A stretch of DNA of 64,000 nt from Peptoniphilus catoniae. GTDB taxonomy: Bacteria > Bacillota > Clostridia > Tissierellales > Peptoniphilaceae. The notes below the pieces were generated by a model that did no database searches, was not told the origin of the DNA, and saw only the letters and a program-made list of their open reading frames with translations. Positions 15,621 to 26,034 of this stretch are shown here, one piece after another. Position 1 is the first letter of the stretch. Every line of letters begins with the position of its first letter. Position numbers and translations under genes: made by a program. The DNA is taken from contig NZ_LR588413.1 of the NCBI RefSeq assembly GCF_901447155.2, forward strand, positions 310,001-374,000, written 5' to 3'.

Positions 15621-16732
15621 TCCAAAAAATCCTTTAGCTTTTTACTTCTACTTGGATGTCTAAGTTTTCTAAGGGCTTTTGCCTCTATTTGTCTAATTCT
15701 TTCTCTTGTTACATCAAACTCTTTTCCTACCTCTTCAAGAGTTCTGGCTCTACCATCATACAATCCGAATCTTAATATTAAAACTTTTTTCTCCCTATCT
15801 GTAAGAGTGGTAAGTACATCATCAAGTTGTTCTTTTAAAAGAGTAAATGTAGCTGCATCTGATGGAGATAGTATTTCGTCATCAGGTATAAAGTCTCCAA
15901 GATGTGAATCTTCCTCTTCACCTATAGGAGTTTCTAATGAAACGGGTTCTTGAGCAATTTTTTGAATTTCTCTTACCCTATCTACATCAAGATTCATTTC
16001 TGCTGCAATTTCTTCAGGTAGCGGATCCCTTCCAAACTCTTGAACAAGCTGTCTCTGTACCCTTACAAGCTTGTTAATAGTTTCAACCATATGCACAGGT
16101 ATTCTTATAGTCCTGGCCTGATCAGCAATAGCTCTTGTAATGGCTTGCCTTATCCACCAGGTTGCATAAGTGGAAAACTTAAATCCCTTAGTATAATCGA
16201 ATTTTTCAACAGCCTTCATTAGACCAAGGTTGCCTTCTTGAATAAGGTCAAGAAAGCTCATTCCTCTACCTACATATCTCTTTGCAATGGAAACTACCAA
16301 ACGAAGATTTGCTTCAGCAAGTTCTTTCTTAGCTAAATTATCTCCTGCTTCCATACGTTTTGCTATTTCAACTTCTTCATCACCGGTTAATAGAGGAATC
16401 TTACCTATTTCCTTTAAATACATTCTAACCGGATCATCTACGCTTATACCCTTAGGTACGCTTAAATCTTCCTTTGAAGGATCGTCTTCGTCTTTATTTT
16501 GATTTTCTTTTATTTTTTCATCTATTTTGTCGTCATCAAGAAGTTCTATACCCTCATTCTCAAAATCTTGATATAGATGATCTATTTCCTCTGTCTCCAT
16601 TGGAATTTCTTCAAGGGCACTTATTATTTCTTCGTAGGTAAGATTACCTTTAATCCGACCTCTTCTTTTTAATTTTTCAATTATTTTATTCTTCGATACA
16701 GAATTATCTAATTCAGAATTTAGATCTTTCAT
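15617..16732 (-). CDS. sigA: RNA polymerase housekeeping sigma factor (sigma A/RpoD)
   Basis: A 371-residue primary sigma factor, a typical size for Firmicutes. Region 1.1 is short and acidic. Region 1.2 is [16 protein letters not shown], region 2 includes [20 protein letters not shown] (contacts to the -10), region 3 follows, and region 4.2 carries the helix-turn-helix [20 protein letters not shown] for the -35. The promoters proposed in this window fit its TTGACA/TATAAT preference. It lies after dnaG by a short gap in the classic dnaG-sigA order, with AAGGAGG upstream. Confidence 0.97.
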   Translation of the reverse strand: MKDLNSELDNSVSKNKIIEKLKRRGRIKGNLTYEEIISALEEIPMETEEIDHLYQDFENEGIELLDDDKIDEKIKENQNKDEDDPSKEDLSVPKGISVDDPVRMYLKEIGKIPLLTGDEEVEIAKRMEAGDNLAKKELAEANLRLVVSIAKRYVGRGMSFLDLIQEGNLGLMKAVEKFDYTKGFKFSTYATWWIRQAITRAIADQARTIRIPVHMVETINKLVRVQRQLVQEFGRDPLPEEIAAEMNLDVDRVREIQKIAQEPVSLETPIGEEEDSHLGDFIPDDEILSPSDAATFTLLKEQLDDVLTTLTDREKKVLILRFGLYDGRARTLEEVGKEFDVTRERIRQIEAKALRKLRHPSRSKKLKDFLE

Positions 16733-16749
16733 AGCTGCATCCTCCTTAG

Positions 16750-18546
16750 TTAGAGAGATTGAATTTGTTTATTTATCTCTTCAAGTTCTTCTATTAAGTA
16801 GTTTAACTTATCACTTTTATCCGCAGATTTTAAATTTTCCAAAGATTCAATTTCTTTTAAAATTCTCATCCTTCTGTTTTCCAAATTATCTATCTTTATA
16901 GTATTTATCAATTCTTCTTTTACAAGATCGAAATCTGATGCCTTTAAATCTATATTTTTTATATCATTGATGTAATTTTCATCTACCAAATCCATTTGAA
17001 TAAGATTTTTTAAAAACTTGTCGGGTTTAGTATTATTTATAAGATAATAGTGAGCCAGTTCTTCAAAAATAATTCTGGAATTAGTATTTAAAAATTCATA
17101 GGATTCTAAATTTTTACTTATATAATTAAAATTATATTCAGACTCCAAGGCAAATCCTATAAGATAATTCTCAACTTTTTTTCTTTTATCTACAGGTTTA
17201 AATATTTTAGGTTTAGGACTTCTTTTTATACTATCTATCCTTTTTTTCTTATTTATATCATTTCTATTTAATATATTTATATAGGATATAATAGCATTTC
17301 TGGAAACTCCGTATTCTTTTGATACTTTATCGGAATATATATCCCTTTCAATAGGATTTTTAACTCTGGATAAAATTTCCGCCACATCACTGGTAAATCC
17401 GCTTAGGCCTTCTGAGGATTCAAGATTGTAATTCTCTTTAATTTTTAAAATTTTATAATCCAAATAGGTCAAAGCGTTTTTTAGCTCAAGCTCAAAGCTT
17501 AATTTACCATATTTTTTAATATAATCATCGGGATCTAATCCATCAGTAAGAGTTACTATTTTAGGATATATATTTTCAGATATAAGTATGTCTATGGCCC
17601 TTACCGTTGCAGCTATCCCCGCCTTATCAGAGTCATAGCATATGTAAACCTGTTTTCCGTATCTTTTAATTAAATCAGCCTGGTCTATAGTTAGTGAAGT
17701 ACCTAGGCTTGCTGCACTATAATTAATACCACTTTTATAGAGTGATATAACATCCATATAGCCTTCAACTAAGATAATTTTTTCTCTATCCGACTCTTTA
17801 GCAATAATATTTAGGTTGTATAAATGCTTCCCCTTGTTAAATATTATTGTGTCCTTTGTATTTATGTATTTGGGAAGGGACTTGTCAAGGTTTCTACCTC
17901 CAAAGCCTATAACCCTTTTGTTGGTATCTATAATAGGAAACATTATTCTGTTTCTGAACCTGTCTATGTAGCTTCCTCTTTTACTTTTAACAACAAGGTT
18001 AAATTCTTCAAGCTCTTCTTCCTTATAGCCCTTTTTTTTCATGTAATTTAAAAGATCATCCCAAGAGTCTTTTGCATAGCCTATACCGTATGCATTAATT
18101 GTTGCTGAATCAATCTGCCTATTTTTTAAATAGTCATAGGCAGATTTTGTGGAACTTAAATTTTTAAGATAATGAAGGGCGGCTTCTTTATTAGCTTCAT
18201 ATGCTCTTTTTTTCTTATCTATAATCTCTCTATCATAAGTATTTTTATTTTCTCTAAGTTCAATACCGTACTTGTCGGCTAGAAATTTCACCGCTTCTCT
18301 AAAGCCAAGGTTTTCTCTTTTCATTATAAAGGTGATTTGATCTCCACCTGCTCCACATCCGAAACATTTAAAGATGCCCTTGGATTTTGAAACAGAAAAA
18401 GAGGGAGTCTTTTCATTATGAAATGGGCACAGACCCAAATAGTTACTCCCACTTTTTTTCAAATTTACATAGCCGGATATTAAATCTACTATATCGGCTC
18501 TGTCCCTTATTTCATCTAACAAATTGTCATCGATAATATAGGACAT
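16750..18546 (-). CDS. dnaG: DNA primase
   Basis: A 598-residue primase that lays RNA primers at the replication fork. The CHC2 zinc-binding domain at the N-terminus has C40, H43, C61 and C64. The Toprim catalytic core contains [17 protein letters not shown] at ~255 and the [12 protein letters not shown] motif at ~300. The C-terminal region (from ~430), which is lysine-rich and divergent, is the DnaB-helicase interaction domain. It has an AGGTGATA ribosome-binding site and leads directly into sigA. Confidence 0.96.
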   Translation of the reverse strand: MSYIIDDNLLDEIRDRADIVDLISGYVNLKKSGSNYLGLCPFHNEKTPSFSVSKSKGIFKCFGCGAGGDQITFIMKRENLGFREAVKFLADKYGIELRENKNTYDREIIDKKKRAYEANKEAALHYLKNLSSTKSAYDYLKNRQIDSATINAYGIGYAKDSWDDLLNYMKKKGYKEEELEEFNLVVKSKRGSYIDRFRNRIMFPIIDTNKRVIGFGGRNLDKSLPKYINTKDTIIFNKGKHLYNLNIIAKESDREKIILVEGYMDVISLYKSGINYSAASLGTSLTIDQADLIKRYGKQVYICYDSDKAGIAATVRAIDILISENIYPKIVTLTDGLDPDDYIKKYGKLSFELELKNALTYLDYKILKIKENYNLESSEGLSGFTSDVAEILSRVKNPIERDIYSDKVSKEYGVSRNAIISYINILNRNDINKKKRIDSIKRSPKPKIFKPVDKRKKVENYLIGFALESEYNFNYISKNLESYEFLNTNSRIIFEELAHYYLINNTKPDKFLKNLIQMDLVDENYINDIKNIDLKASDFDLVKEELINTIKIDNLENRRMRILKEIESLENLKSADKSDKLNYLIEELEEINKQIQSL

Positions 18547-18554
18547 ATTATCAC

Positions 18555-19568
18555 CTACTTACTCCAACCGACAGGTATAAATAAATCTTCGTATAGTTTC
18601 ACTGCAAATATATCAGTCATACCTGCAATATAATCGCAAATTATATCCTCTTCAGTATGCTCAATCTTGTCATATATTTTTAAATTCTCTTTAGGAATTC
18701 TGCTAATATCTTTTTTATAGTAATTAAAAAGAGTAGTTATAAGATGTTCGATTTTTTCATTTTCTGATTTTACAACTTTATTTAAATAGACATTTTCAAA
18801 CATAAATTTTCTAAGCTGCAAGGTGGCTTTTTCTATCTCAGGCTCCATTTTTATATAATCCTTGTGATAGCTTTTATTTACCAAGGATCTAATCATTGTA
18901 TTTATTCTTTTTGAATGTGAGTCCCCAAGAATTTCCACCAAGTCACTAGGTAAATCTTCTTCTCTTATTATTCCTGCAGAGGTTGCATCGTCTATATCAT
19001 GATTAATATAGGCTATTCTATCAGCATATTTTAATATCTTGCCTTCTAAGGTTGAAGCTTCATTGGAGCCGGAATGGTTTAAAATTCCATCTCTTACCTC
19101 ATAGGTAAGATTTAATCCTACCTTATCCCCTCTACTTGATAAGAAGTCAACTACTCTTATAGACTGCTCATAGTGCTTAAATCCCTTAGGATTTAACTTA
19201 TTAAGTATATACTCACCACTATGCCCAAAAGGGGTATGACCTAAGTCGTGTCCCAAGCTCATAGCTTCTATTAAATCTTCATTAAGCTCCAGGGCTCTTG
19301 CAATTGTTCTTGCAATTTGAGAAACCTCAAGGGTATGGGTTAACCTAGTCCTGAAATGATCCTTCCCTGGTGATATAAATACTTGAGTCTTATGCTTTAA
19401 TCTTCTAAAGGCTTTCGAATGTAAGATTCTATCCCTGTCCCTTTGAAAGTCGGTTCTAAGCTCACACTTTTCTTCAGCTATTTGTCTGCCTTTTGTTTCA
19501 TCTGCAAAACTTGCATTTTTATATAAGATAATATGCTCAAGCTCTTCTCTTTTTATCCTGGGATTCAA
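18555..19568 (-). CDS. dgt: Deoxyguanosinetriphosphate triphosphohydrolase-like HD protein
   Basis: A 337-residue HD-domain dNTPase that splits dGTP (or other dNTPs) into nucleoside and triphosphate. Metal ligands are in RLTHTLEVSQIARTIARAL, then the HD pair and the second His in LGHDLGHTPFGHSGE, with a later Asp in YADRIAYINHDIDDA. The AFRRLKHKTQVF segment before the HD domain is characteristic of the Dgt family. The start is TTG, with GGCGGTGA upstream. It sits between ppsR and dnaG, a place taken by yqxD in Bacillus. Confidence 0.92.
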   Translation of the reverse strand: MNPRIKREELEHIILYKNASFADETKGRQIAEEKCELRTDFQRDRDRILHSKAFRRLKHKTQVFISPGKDHFRTRLTHTLEVSQIARTIARALELNEDLIEAMSLGHDLGHTPFGHSGEYILNKLNPKGFKHYEQSIRVVDFLSSRGDKVGLNLTYEVRDGILNHSGSNEASTLEGKILKYADRIAYINHDIDDATSAGIIREEDLPSDLVEILGDSHSKRINTMIRSLVNKSYHKDYIKMEPEIEKATLQLRKFMFENVYLNKVVKSENEKIEHLITTLFNYYKKDISRIPKENLKIYDKIEHTEEDIICDYIAGMTDIFAVKLYEDLFIPVGWSK

Positions 19569-19579
19569 TATTTCACCGC

Positions 19580-20398
19580 CTACTTAATGTTTTTTTCTAT
19601 ATAATCTATTATTATTCCAGCAGTTTCTTCCATGGCTCTGTCAGACACATCTATTACTATGCAACCTAGCTCTTCCATAATTTGTTTTGAATAGCTAAGC
19701 TCTTCTTTTATTCTGTCAAGATTTGCATATTTTGCATTTCCTGATAGGCCCAAAGATTTTAATCTTTCCTCTCTTATTGAAATAAGTTTTTCCGGATTAC
19801 AAGTAAGTCCTATAATCCTATGAGAATCTTTTTCATAAACCTCTTTAGGCACCGGAACTTCCGGAACAAGAGGGATATTAGCTACCTTATAAAGCTTATT
19901 GGCAAGATACATTGAAAGGGGTGTTTTTGATGTTCTTGATATTCCTATTAAGCATATATCAGCTTTTTTTGCACCTCTAGGGTCCTTACCGTCATCATAC
20001 TTTACTGCAAATTCTATTGCTTCAACCTTTTTAAAGTAGTTTTCATCAAGTCTTCTTATAAGTCCAGGCTCTCTTAAAGGAGGATATCCCAGTATTTCTT
20101 CAATACGCATCATAGGATCCCTCATTACATCAACTACTTTTAAATTTAATTTTTTAGACTCTTCTTTTATAAATTCGCTTGTTTCTAAAACTACATTTGT
20201 ATATATAATTAAACTTTTTTCATATTTAGCTGCTTCTTTAAGTATAGGTTCTATATGATCAATAGTGTTGTGATAAGGGTATCTCTTTATTTCAAAATTG
20301 TCGGTTTCAAATTGCCTAACTGCAGCTTGTGCGATTAACTCTCCAGTTTCGCCTATGGAGTCTGATATAACATATATCTTTATTCCATTATCTGACAT
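19580..20398 (-). CDS. ppsR: Pyruvate,phosphate dikinase regulatory protein (PPDK kinase/pyrophosphorylase)
   Basis: A 272-residue DUF299 protein. These bifunctional enzymes switch PPDK off by ADP-dependent threonine phosphorylation and on by phosphate-dependent removal. The N-terminal YVISDSIGETGELIAQAA and the P-loop-like GISRTSKTPLSMYLA are diagnostic. The next gene upstream is ccpN, the regulator of gluconeogenesis, in the same order as B. subtilis ccpN-yqfL. ATG 20398 is chosen because AAAGGAGG lies directly upstream; the longer frame starting at 20434 would overlap ccpN. Confidence 0.94.
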   Translation of the reverse strand: MSDNGIKIYVISDSIGETGELIAQAAVRQFETDNFEIKRYPYHNTIDHIEPILKEAAKYEKSLIIYTNVVLETSEFIKEESKKLNLKVVDVMRDPMMRIEEILGYPPLREPGLIRRLDENYFKKVEAIEFAVKYDDGKDPRGAKKADICLIGISRTSKTPLSMYLANKLYKVANIPLVPEVPVPKEVYEKDSHRIIGLTCNPEKLISIREERLKSLGLSGNAKYANLDRIKEELSYSKQIMEELGCIVIDVSDRAMEETAGIIIDYIEKNIK

Positions 20399-20408
20399 AT
20401 TTCCTCCT

Positions 20409-21038
20409 TTAATCTTCCCTTGCAAGTTCAACAAACAAATTGTTTATATTGGTTTTAGTAAACCTTCCTACAACTTTTAACTTATCGCGATTTTCTTTAG
20501 CAACTCTAACTACAGGTAAAGAATCTACTTCCTTCTCCTCTATTAGCTTAGCTGCCTCTATAATGCTTGTTTCCTCAGTTACATATGCAATATTAGGCAT
20601 TCTTGTCATTATTAAGCCAACAGGAGTATTTTGCAAATCCAATTTACCAAGGGCACTTCTAAGAAGATCCTTCCTTGAAACTACACCTGCCAAATACCCT
20701 TCAGAGGTTATAAATACCGAACCCATATTATCTAAAAAAAGTCCGACTATTACATCATAAATTGATATGTTTTCATCCATTACCACAGGAACACTCATAG
20801 TATCCCTCACAAGAATTTTTTTAACTTGTTTTGAAAAATTGTTAAACTCATTTTTGCCGGTGTAAAAATAACCTACCTTAGGTCTTGCACCAAGAATATT
20901 TAGCATGGTGAGTATAGTTAAATCCGGCCTTATTGTCGCTCTTGAAAGTCCTAATTTATTTGCTATTTCGTCTCCAGTAATGGGTGCTTCTTTTTTTACA
21001 ATTTCAATTATTCTAAGCTGTCTGTTTGTAAGATCCAA
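20409..21038 (-). CDS. ccpN: CcpN-like transcriptional repressor with CBS domains
   Basis: A 209-residue regulator. Residues ~1-60 are a winged helix-turn-helix (EIANKLGLSRATIRPDLTIL), and residues ~75-205 hold two CBS motifs that bind adenine nucleotides (VVSRKDLLRSAL between them, KEVDSLPVV in the second). In Bacillus CcpN represses gluconeogenic genes under glycolytic conditions and is sensitive to ATP/ADP. Adjacency to ppsR suggests a shared role in the pyruvate/PEP node. The start is TTG with GTAGGTGATAA upstream. Confidence 0.9.
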   Translation of the reverse strand: MDLTNRQLRIIEIVKKEAPITGDEIANKLGLSRATIRPDLTILTMLNILGARPKVGYFYTGKNEFNNFSKQVKKILVRDTMSVPVVMDENISIYDVIVGLFLDNMGSVFITSEGYLAGVVSRKDLLRSALGKLDLQNTPVGLIMTRMPNIAYVTEETSIIEAAKLIEEKEVDSLPVVRVAKENRDKLKVVGRFTKTNINNLFVELARED

Positions 21039-21052
21039 GTTATCACCTACTT

Positions 21053-23128
21053 TTATTCAGTAACAATTTTTTCAATGTCTAAAATATCCTTCGCTGTTTC
21101 ATCTATTTCGTTTAGCATACTTAGTCTGTTATTTTTTATTTCTTTATCATCTGTAAGGACCATAATATTTTCAAAGTATTTGTTAATAGGTCCTATAAGC
21201 TTTGAAAATTCATCAAGAGCAAGACTGTATTTTTTTTCCTTGTTCAGCTCAATAATATTTTCTATACTTATCTTTTGTAGTTTATAAAGCTCTATCTCCG
21301 CATCTTCTTTAAGAAGATCCTCTTTAAACTCTACATCCTCATCTTTATTTTTAACTAGATTGTGGACTCTTGTTAAAGCATCTACTAAATCTTTTCTGTC
21401 TTCCTTAAAATATTCATTAAGCTCGTCAGCTTTTTTAACTATTTCAGATACTGAATCCTCGCTATTAATTATTGAATCTATAATGTCATATCTAATATTT
21501 CTTTCTTGAAGTATATTTCTTAGTCTTGCTGCAAAAAATTCTAAGATTTGACCTTTAGTTTTTCCATAGTCAAAGGCAAGTGTCATGTCATTAGCATATA
21601 AATACAGGCTTGAATTAATTAAGTCATTAACTGATACCTTCCAGCCTCTTTTTATTATTATGTTTATTACTCCTATAGCCTGTCTTCTAAGACCGAAGGG
21701 ATCTTGAGATCCTGTGGGAATAAGCCCTACTGCAAAAAGTCCGCAAATTGAATCAATTTTATCTGCCAAAGCTAAAATGGATCCCACTGTTGAATCAGGT
21801 AAGTTGTCCCCTGAAAATCTAGGCAAATAGTGTTCGTAAATTCCTTGAGAAACTATATCCTTTTCTCCTGAGTTCTTAGCATATATTGAGCCCATTATAC
21901 CTTGAAGCTCTGTAAATTCTTGAACTGTTTTAGTAGTTAGGTCAGCTTTCATAAGCTTAGCTGCTCTTTTTACTGATTCAATTGTCTTTTCTGCAACTTC
22001 CAATTCCTCTCCGATTTTTACTGCAAGTTTTTGAGTTCTTAAACTTTTATCATACATTGTTCCCAATTTTTCCTGGAACATTACTCCCTTTAGTGCGTCT
22101 ACATAATCTTCAAGATTTTTAGAAGTATCCTCTTCATAGAAGAACTTCGCATCCTCAAGCCTTGCATCAAGAACCTTCTCATTTCCTTCTATTACAGTAT
22201 CATTGTGTTCACTATTTCCATTTCTAATAGTTATAAAATTTGGAAGAAGATCTCCCTTAGAATTTACAATAGGGATAAATCTTAAATGACCCTTCATAGG
22301 TGTAACAAGAACTTCCTTTGGGAGATTAAGATACTTTTCCTTTATATTTCCTATTATGGGATTAGGATACTCTACTATATAGGTAAGCTCCTCTAAAAGA
22401 GCATCATCTTTTTCTATTTCTCCTCCTAGAGTCTTTGCAAGTCTAATAGATCCATATTTTATTGTATCTCTTCTTTTTTCCTGGTCTAATATTACATAAT
22501 TGTCTTCCAAAAGCTTCTCATAGTTATCAACTTCGTCAATAAATATTTTTGATGATCCTAAAAATCTATGTCCCCTTGTTATATTAGAAACAGGGATCCC
22601 TTCAAATTCAAAATCTACAATCTCACTGTTAAGTAAAGAAACCACCCACCTTATAGGTCTTGCAAATCTTATGTTTTTTCCGCCCCATCTCATATTCTTG
22701 GGAAAGTTTATAGATTTTATAAGATCAGATGCATTTTCTTTAATTATTGTTTTAGTATCGTCACCCTTTTTAAATATTTCAGCATAAACATATTCAACGC
22801 CCTTATATTCTTTAAAGACTATGCTATCTTTGTCTATGCCCTGTGACTTCATAAAACCTTGTAGTGGTTTTGTAGGCTTGCCCTCTTCATCAAATGATAT
22901 TTTCTTGGCAGGTCCCTTAACCTCTTCATGTATATCTTGCTGTTTAAGTGCTATGTCATCAACTATTAAGCTAAGTCTCCTAGGAGTGGCATAAACCTTT
23001 ATATTTCCGTATTTAATTTTGTTAGCTTCAAATAGCTGTGAAGCTTTTTCTGAAAAATCTTCTATTGCCCTTCCAATAAACCTTGAAGGCAGCTCTTCAA
23101 CTCCTATTTCAAGTAGATATCTGTTCAT
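21053..23128 (-). CDS. glyS: Glycyl-tRNA synthetase beta subunit
   Basis: A 691-residue subunit of the bacterial alpha2beta2 glycyl-tRNA synthetase. It opens with YLLEIGVEELPSRFI, has the YATPRRLSLIVDDI segment and the long HD-like/DALR-like C-terminal regions (DKIDSICGLFAVGLIPTGSQDPFGLRR is diagnostic). It recognises tRNA-Gly while the alpha subunit activates glycine. It follows glyQ by four bases and precedes ccpN, as in Bacillus. Confidence 0.96.
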   Translation of the reverse strand: MNRYLLEIGVEELPSRFIGRAIEDFSEKASQLFEANKIKYGNIKVYATPRRLSLIVDDIALKQQDIHEEVKGPAKKISFDEEGKPTKPLQGFMKSQGIDKDSIVFKEYKGVEYVYAEIFKKGDDTKTIIKENASDLIKSINFPKNMRWGGKNIRFARPIRWVVSLLNSEIVDFEFEGIPVSNITRGHRFLGSSKIFIDEVDNYEKLLEDNYVILDQEKRRDTIKYGSIRLAKTLGGEIEKDDALLEELTYIVEYPNPIIGNIKEKYLNLPKEVLVTPMKGHLRFIPIVNSKGDLLPNFITIRNGNSEHNDTVIEGNEKVLDARLEDAKFFYEEDTSKNLEDYVDALKGVMFQEKLGTMYDKSLRTQKLAVKIGEELEVAEKTIESVKRAAKLMKADLTTKTVQEFTELQGIMGSIYAKNSGEKDIVSQGIYEHYLPRFSGDNLPDSTVGSILALADKIDSICGLFAVGLIPTGSQDPFGLRRQAIGVINIIIKRGWKVSVNDLINSSLYLYANDMTLAFDYGKTKGQILEFFAARLRNILQERNIRYDIIDSIINSEDSVSEIVKKADELNEYFKEDRKDLVDALTRVHNLVKNKDEDVEFKEDLLKEDAEIELYKLQKISIENIIELNKEKKYSLALDEFSKLIGPINKYFENIMVLTDDKEIKNNRLSMLNEIDETAKDILDIEKIVTE

Positions 23129-23132
23129 TTAT

Positions 23133-24029
23133 TCAACCTTCCCTTTCGATTTTCGGATATGTTTTATTTAATAACGGATAACCCATTTCTTCTCTTTCTT
23201 TCAGGTATTGTACTGCAACGGCTCTGGCAAGATTTCTGACTCTTGAAATATATCCTGTTCTTTCCGAAACAGATATTGCTCCTCTCGCATCTAAAACATT
23301 AAATACATGAGAGCATTTTAAACAGTAGTCGTAAGCCGGAAGCACTAGTCCCTCTTCTATTATTCTTAAAGATTCCTTTTCGTAAATATAAAAAAGTTCC
23401 TTTAACATATCTATATCCGCTTTTTCAAATGAATAAGTTGAATGCTCAAATTCAGCCATTTTAAATATATCTCCATAGCTTATGTTCTCATTCCACTTTA
23501 TATCGTATACGGAATTTACATTTTGAAGATACATTGCTATTCTCTCAAGGCCATAGGTAAGCTCGGCAGATTCCAACTCGCAGTTAACACTACCTACTTG
23601 TTGAAAATAAGTAAACTGAGTTATTTCCATTCCATCAAGCCAAACCTCCCAACCAAGACCCCATGCTCCAAGGGTAGGAGACTCCCAATTGTCTTCTACA
23701 AATCTTATGTCATGAGCAAGTACGTCTATATTAAGAGCCTTTAAGCTTTCTAAATAAAGCTCTTGCACATTTTCAGGTGACGGCTTTAGAATTACCTGCA
23801 TTTGATGATGTTGGTACAATCTATTGGGGTTCTCCCCATAACGTCCGTCTGCAGGTCTTCTTGACGGCTCAACATAACAGGTTCTCCAAGGCTCAGGTCC
23901 CAAGGATCTTAAAAATGTGGAGGGGTTCATTGTACCGGCACCCTTTTCCACATCATAGGGTTGCATTATTATACATCCCTTATCCATCCAATATTTTTGT
24001 AAATTTTTTATCAAATCTTGGAAATACAT
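23133..24029 (-). CDS. glyQ: Glycyl-tRNA synthetase alpha subunit
   Basis: A 298-residue class II catalytic subunit. Motifs: [73 protein letters not shown] and [17 protein letters not shown]. The start at 24029 has GGGGG upstream; the TTG at 24047 merely extends the frame through that site. No T-box leader precedes it because it is embedded in the era-recO-glyQS operon. Confidence 0.96.
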   Translation of the reverse strand: MYFQDLIKNLQKYWMDKGCIIMQPYDVEKGAGTMNPSTFLRSLGPEPWRTCYVEPSRRPADGRYGENPNRLYQHHQMQVILKPSPENVQELYLESLKALNIDVLAHDIRFVEDNWESPTLGAWGLGWEVWLDGMEITQFTYFQQVGSVNCELESAELTYGLERIAMYLQNVNSVYDIKWNENISYGDIFKMAEFEHSTYSFEKADIDMLKELFYIYEKESLRIIEEGLVLPAYDYCLKCSHVFNVLDARGAISVSERTGYISRVRNLARAVAVQYLKEREEMGYPLLNKTYPKIEREG

Positions 24030-24039
24030 TTTTTCCCCC

Positions 24040-24741
24040 TTATTCAATAAGCAACAATGAATTAAATTCTTTTATATCCAAGTTATATTTTATGTACTTA
24101 ATTAATATATCTTGTAGTACTTTAAACCTATTAGAATCAATTTTAAGATCTAATTTATCTAATGAAGTATATAATATTTTATTTAAATAGTAAATATCTT
24201 TTTGGTCCAGGCCATAAGTGCCTGTCCTCTCATGGTCCTTAATAATTCCTCCATCTTCTATAGAAAAAATAGCCGGATAGGAATCTGTTAGAAGATTAGG
24301 TCTATACCCCAAAAAAGAAATAAACTTTATCTCATAAGCCAGCAAAAATAATTCCGGATTTTTAAAAGTTGGCAAGAGATTAATTGCCTTTACAACAAGA
24401 TCAAATACTTTTCTGTTAACCTCTCCCTCAAGAAAGGTCTTATCTAAAAGCTCCATTATAAATGAGGCATAGATAATAGTCTTAAAATTCTTTCTAAGTT
24501 CAAAGTTTGATTTTATTATCCTTGACCATTTGATATAGTAAAATGATTTTCCCTCTGAAAGACAAATGTCTGACCAAGCAAACTGGGAGGAAACACTGAC
24601 AAGAGAAGATTTAGGCCTTAAAGCGCCTTTTGCCATTATTGAAACCTTACCTAAATCTCTAGAAAAAGCTCTTAGTATTTTACTTGAATCTCCATATTTT
24701 TGCTCATTCATTACAATTATTTGGGTTACATGAGATTTCAT
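24040..24741 (-). CDS. recO: DNA repair protein RecO
   Basis: A 233-residue recombination mediator that helps load RecA on SSB-coated DNA. The N-terminal OB domain ([20 protein letters not shown], then [17 protein letters not shown]) is typical; the C-terminal part is helical. The zinc-finger cysteines present in some RecO proteins are not seen. ATG 24741 overlaps the era stop by four bases (ATGA), which fits translational coupling; the longer frame to 24786 lies inside era and is rejected. Confidence 0.88.
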   Translation of the reverse strand: MKSHVTQIIVMNEQKYGDSSKILRAFSRDLGKVSIMAKGALRPKSSLVSVSSQFAWSDICLSEGKSFYYIKWSRIIKSNFELRKNFKTIIYASFIMELLDKTFLEGEVNRKVFDLVVKAINLLPTFKNPELFLLAYEIKFISFLGYRPNLLTDSYPAIFSIEDGGIIKDHERTGTYGLDQKDIYYLNKILYTSLDKLDLKIDSNRFKVLQDILIKYIKYNLDIKEFNSLLLIE

Positions 24742-25628
24742 AGTTTGTATCCGAAACTTCCTAATCCACTTTCTTTTTCTCTCCACTTTTCCTTAACCTT
24801 AACCCAAAGTTTAAGGTTAACTTTAATATCCAAAAAGGCTTCAAGTTCTATCCTTGATTTTATGCCTATTTCTTTAATCATGGATCCTGATTTTCCTATT
24901 ACAATTTTTTTATGGGAATCCCTTTCAACATAAATAGTTGCGTATATATCAACAAGATCCTTATCTGTCCTGTATTGCATTTTATCAACAGACACAGCTA
25001 TTCCGTGAGGTACCTCCTCATCTAAAAGCCTTAAAGCTTTTTCCCTTATAAGCTCTGCCACAATAAATCTTTCAGGTTTATCAGTAACCATATCTTCCGG
25101 ATAAAACTGAGGACCTTCTTTTAAATACTTGTAAAGAGTATCAAGATAATTGTCAATCCCGTCATTTTTTAAAGCTGATATGGGAATTATCTCCTTAAAT
25201 ATTCCATAATCACTATAAAGTTTAATAAGTTCAAAAAGTTCTTCTTTTTTAATTTCATCAATTTTATTTATAAGGAGTATTATGGGAACATTCTTAACTT
25301 CTTTAAGTTTATCTATTATATATCCATCAAGCCTACCTATAGACCTTGAACAGTCAACTATATAGGTAATTAAATCTACATCCTTTAAAGCTGACTCGGA
25401 AATTTTAAGCATATAGTCTCCAAGTTTATTTTTAGGCTTCTGGATACCAGGTGTATCTAAAAATACTACTTGCATATTGTCTGATGTATATATAAAATTT
25501 ATTAAATTTCTTGTTGTTTGAGCTTTATTTGAGGTAGCTGATATTTTTTGACCTATTAAACTGTTAAGAAATGTGCTTTTACCAACATTAGGTCTACCTA
25601 TTACACTTGCAAATCCTGATTTAAACAT
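24738..25628 (-). CDS. era: GTPase Era
   Basis: A 296-residue Ras-like GTPase that assists 16S rRNA maturation and 30S assembly. G1 is GRPNVGKST, G3 is DTPGIQKPKNKLG, G4 is NKID, and the C-terminal KH domain (VERDSHKKIVIGKSGSMIKEIG) binds the 16S 3' end. The ATG at 25628 is preferred, with AGGAG upstream; it overlaps cdd by eight bases. Confidence 0.96.
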   Translation of the reverse strand: MFKSGFASVIGRPNVGKSTFLNSLIGQKISATSNKAQTTRNLINFIYTSDNMQVVFLDTPGIQKPKNKLGDYMLKISESALKDVDLITYIVDCSRSIGRLDGYIIDKLKEVKNVPIILLINKIDEIKKEELFELIKLYSDYGIFKEIIPISALKNDGIDNYLDTLYKYLKEGPQFYPEDMVTDKPERFIVAELIREKALRLLDEEVPHGIAVSVDKMQYRTDKDLVDIYATIYVERDSHKKIVIGKSGSMIKEIGIKSRIELEAFLDIKVNLKLWVKVKEKWREKESGLGSFGYKL

Positions 25629-26028
25629 TATCACTGACTCCTAAATCTTTTTTATTAAAGCTATGAGGCAACAGCTCCTCAATTGTGTAGGTCTTGTAAT
25701 CATTTTCTGAGTTTGCAATTATTATTTTTGTATTATCACCAAACTCTCTTATTACCTGTCTACATATACCGCAAGGAAAAACATCTTTAGAATCTGCCGC
25801 TATAGCAATTTTTACAATAGACCTCTTCCCTTCAGATACGGCTTTAAATATTGCAGTTCTTTCCGCACAGTTAGTAGCTGAGTAGGAAGCTATTTCTATA
25901 TTCCCTCCGCTATAAACTGATCCGTCTTCCATTTCAACACATGCTCCCACTCTAAATTTTGAATAGGGTGCGTAGGTCATTTCTTCTTTTGCTTTTATGG
26001 CAAGTTTTATTAAATCTTGTGTATTCAT
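25621..26028 (-). CDS. cdd: Cytidine deaminase
   Basis: A 135-residue zinc enzyme converting cytidine and deoxycytidine to uridine and deoxyuridine. Substrate contacts are in YSKFRVGACVEMEDG and GGNIEIASYSATNCAERTA, which supplies the first Zn Cys and catalytic Glu; PCGICRQVIREF supplies the other two Cys ligands. It sits between dgkA and era as in Bacillus. Confidence 0.95.
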   Translation of the reverse strand: MNTQDLIKLAIKAKEEMTYAPYSKFRVGACVEMEDGSVYSGGNIEIASYSATNCAERTAIFKAVSEGKRSIVKIAIAADSKDVFPCGICRQVIREFGDNTKIIIANSENDYKTYTIEELLPHSFNKKDLGVSDNV

Positions 26029-26034
26029 ACTGAC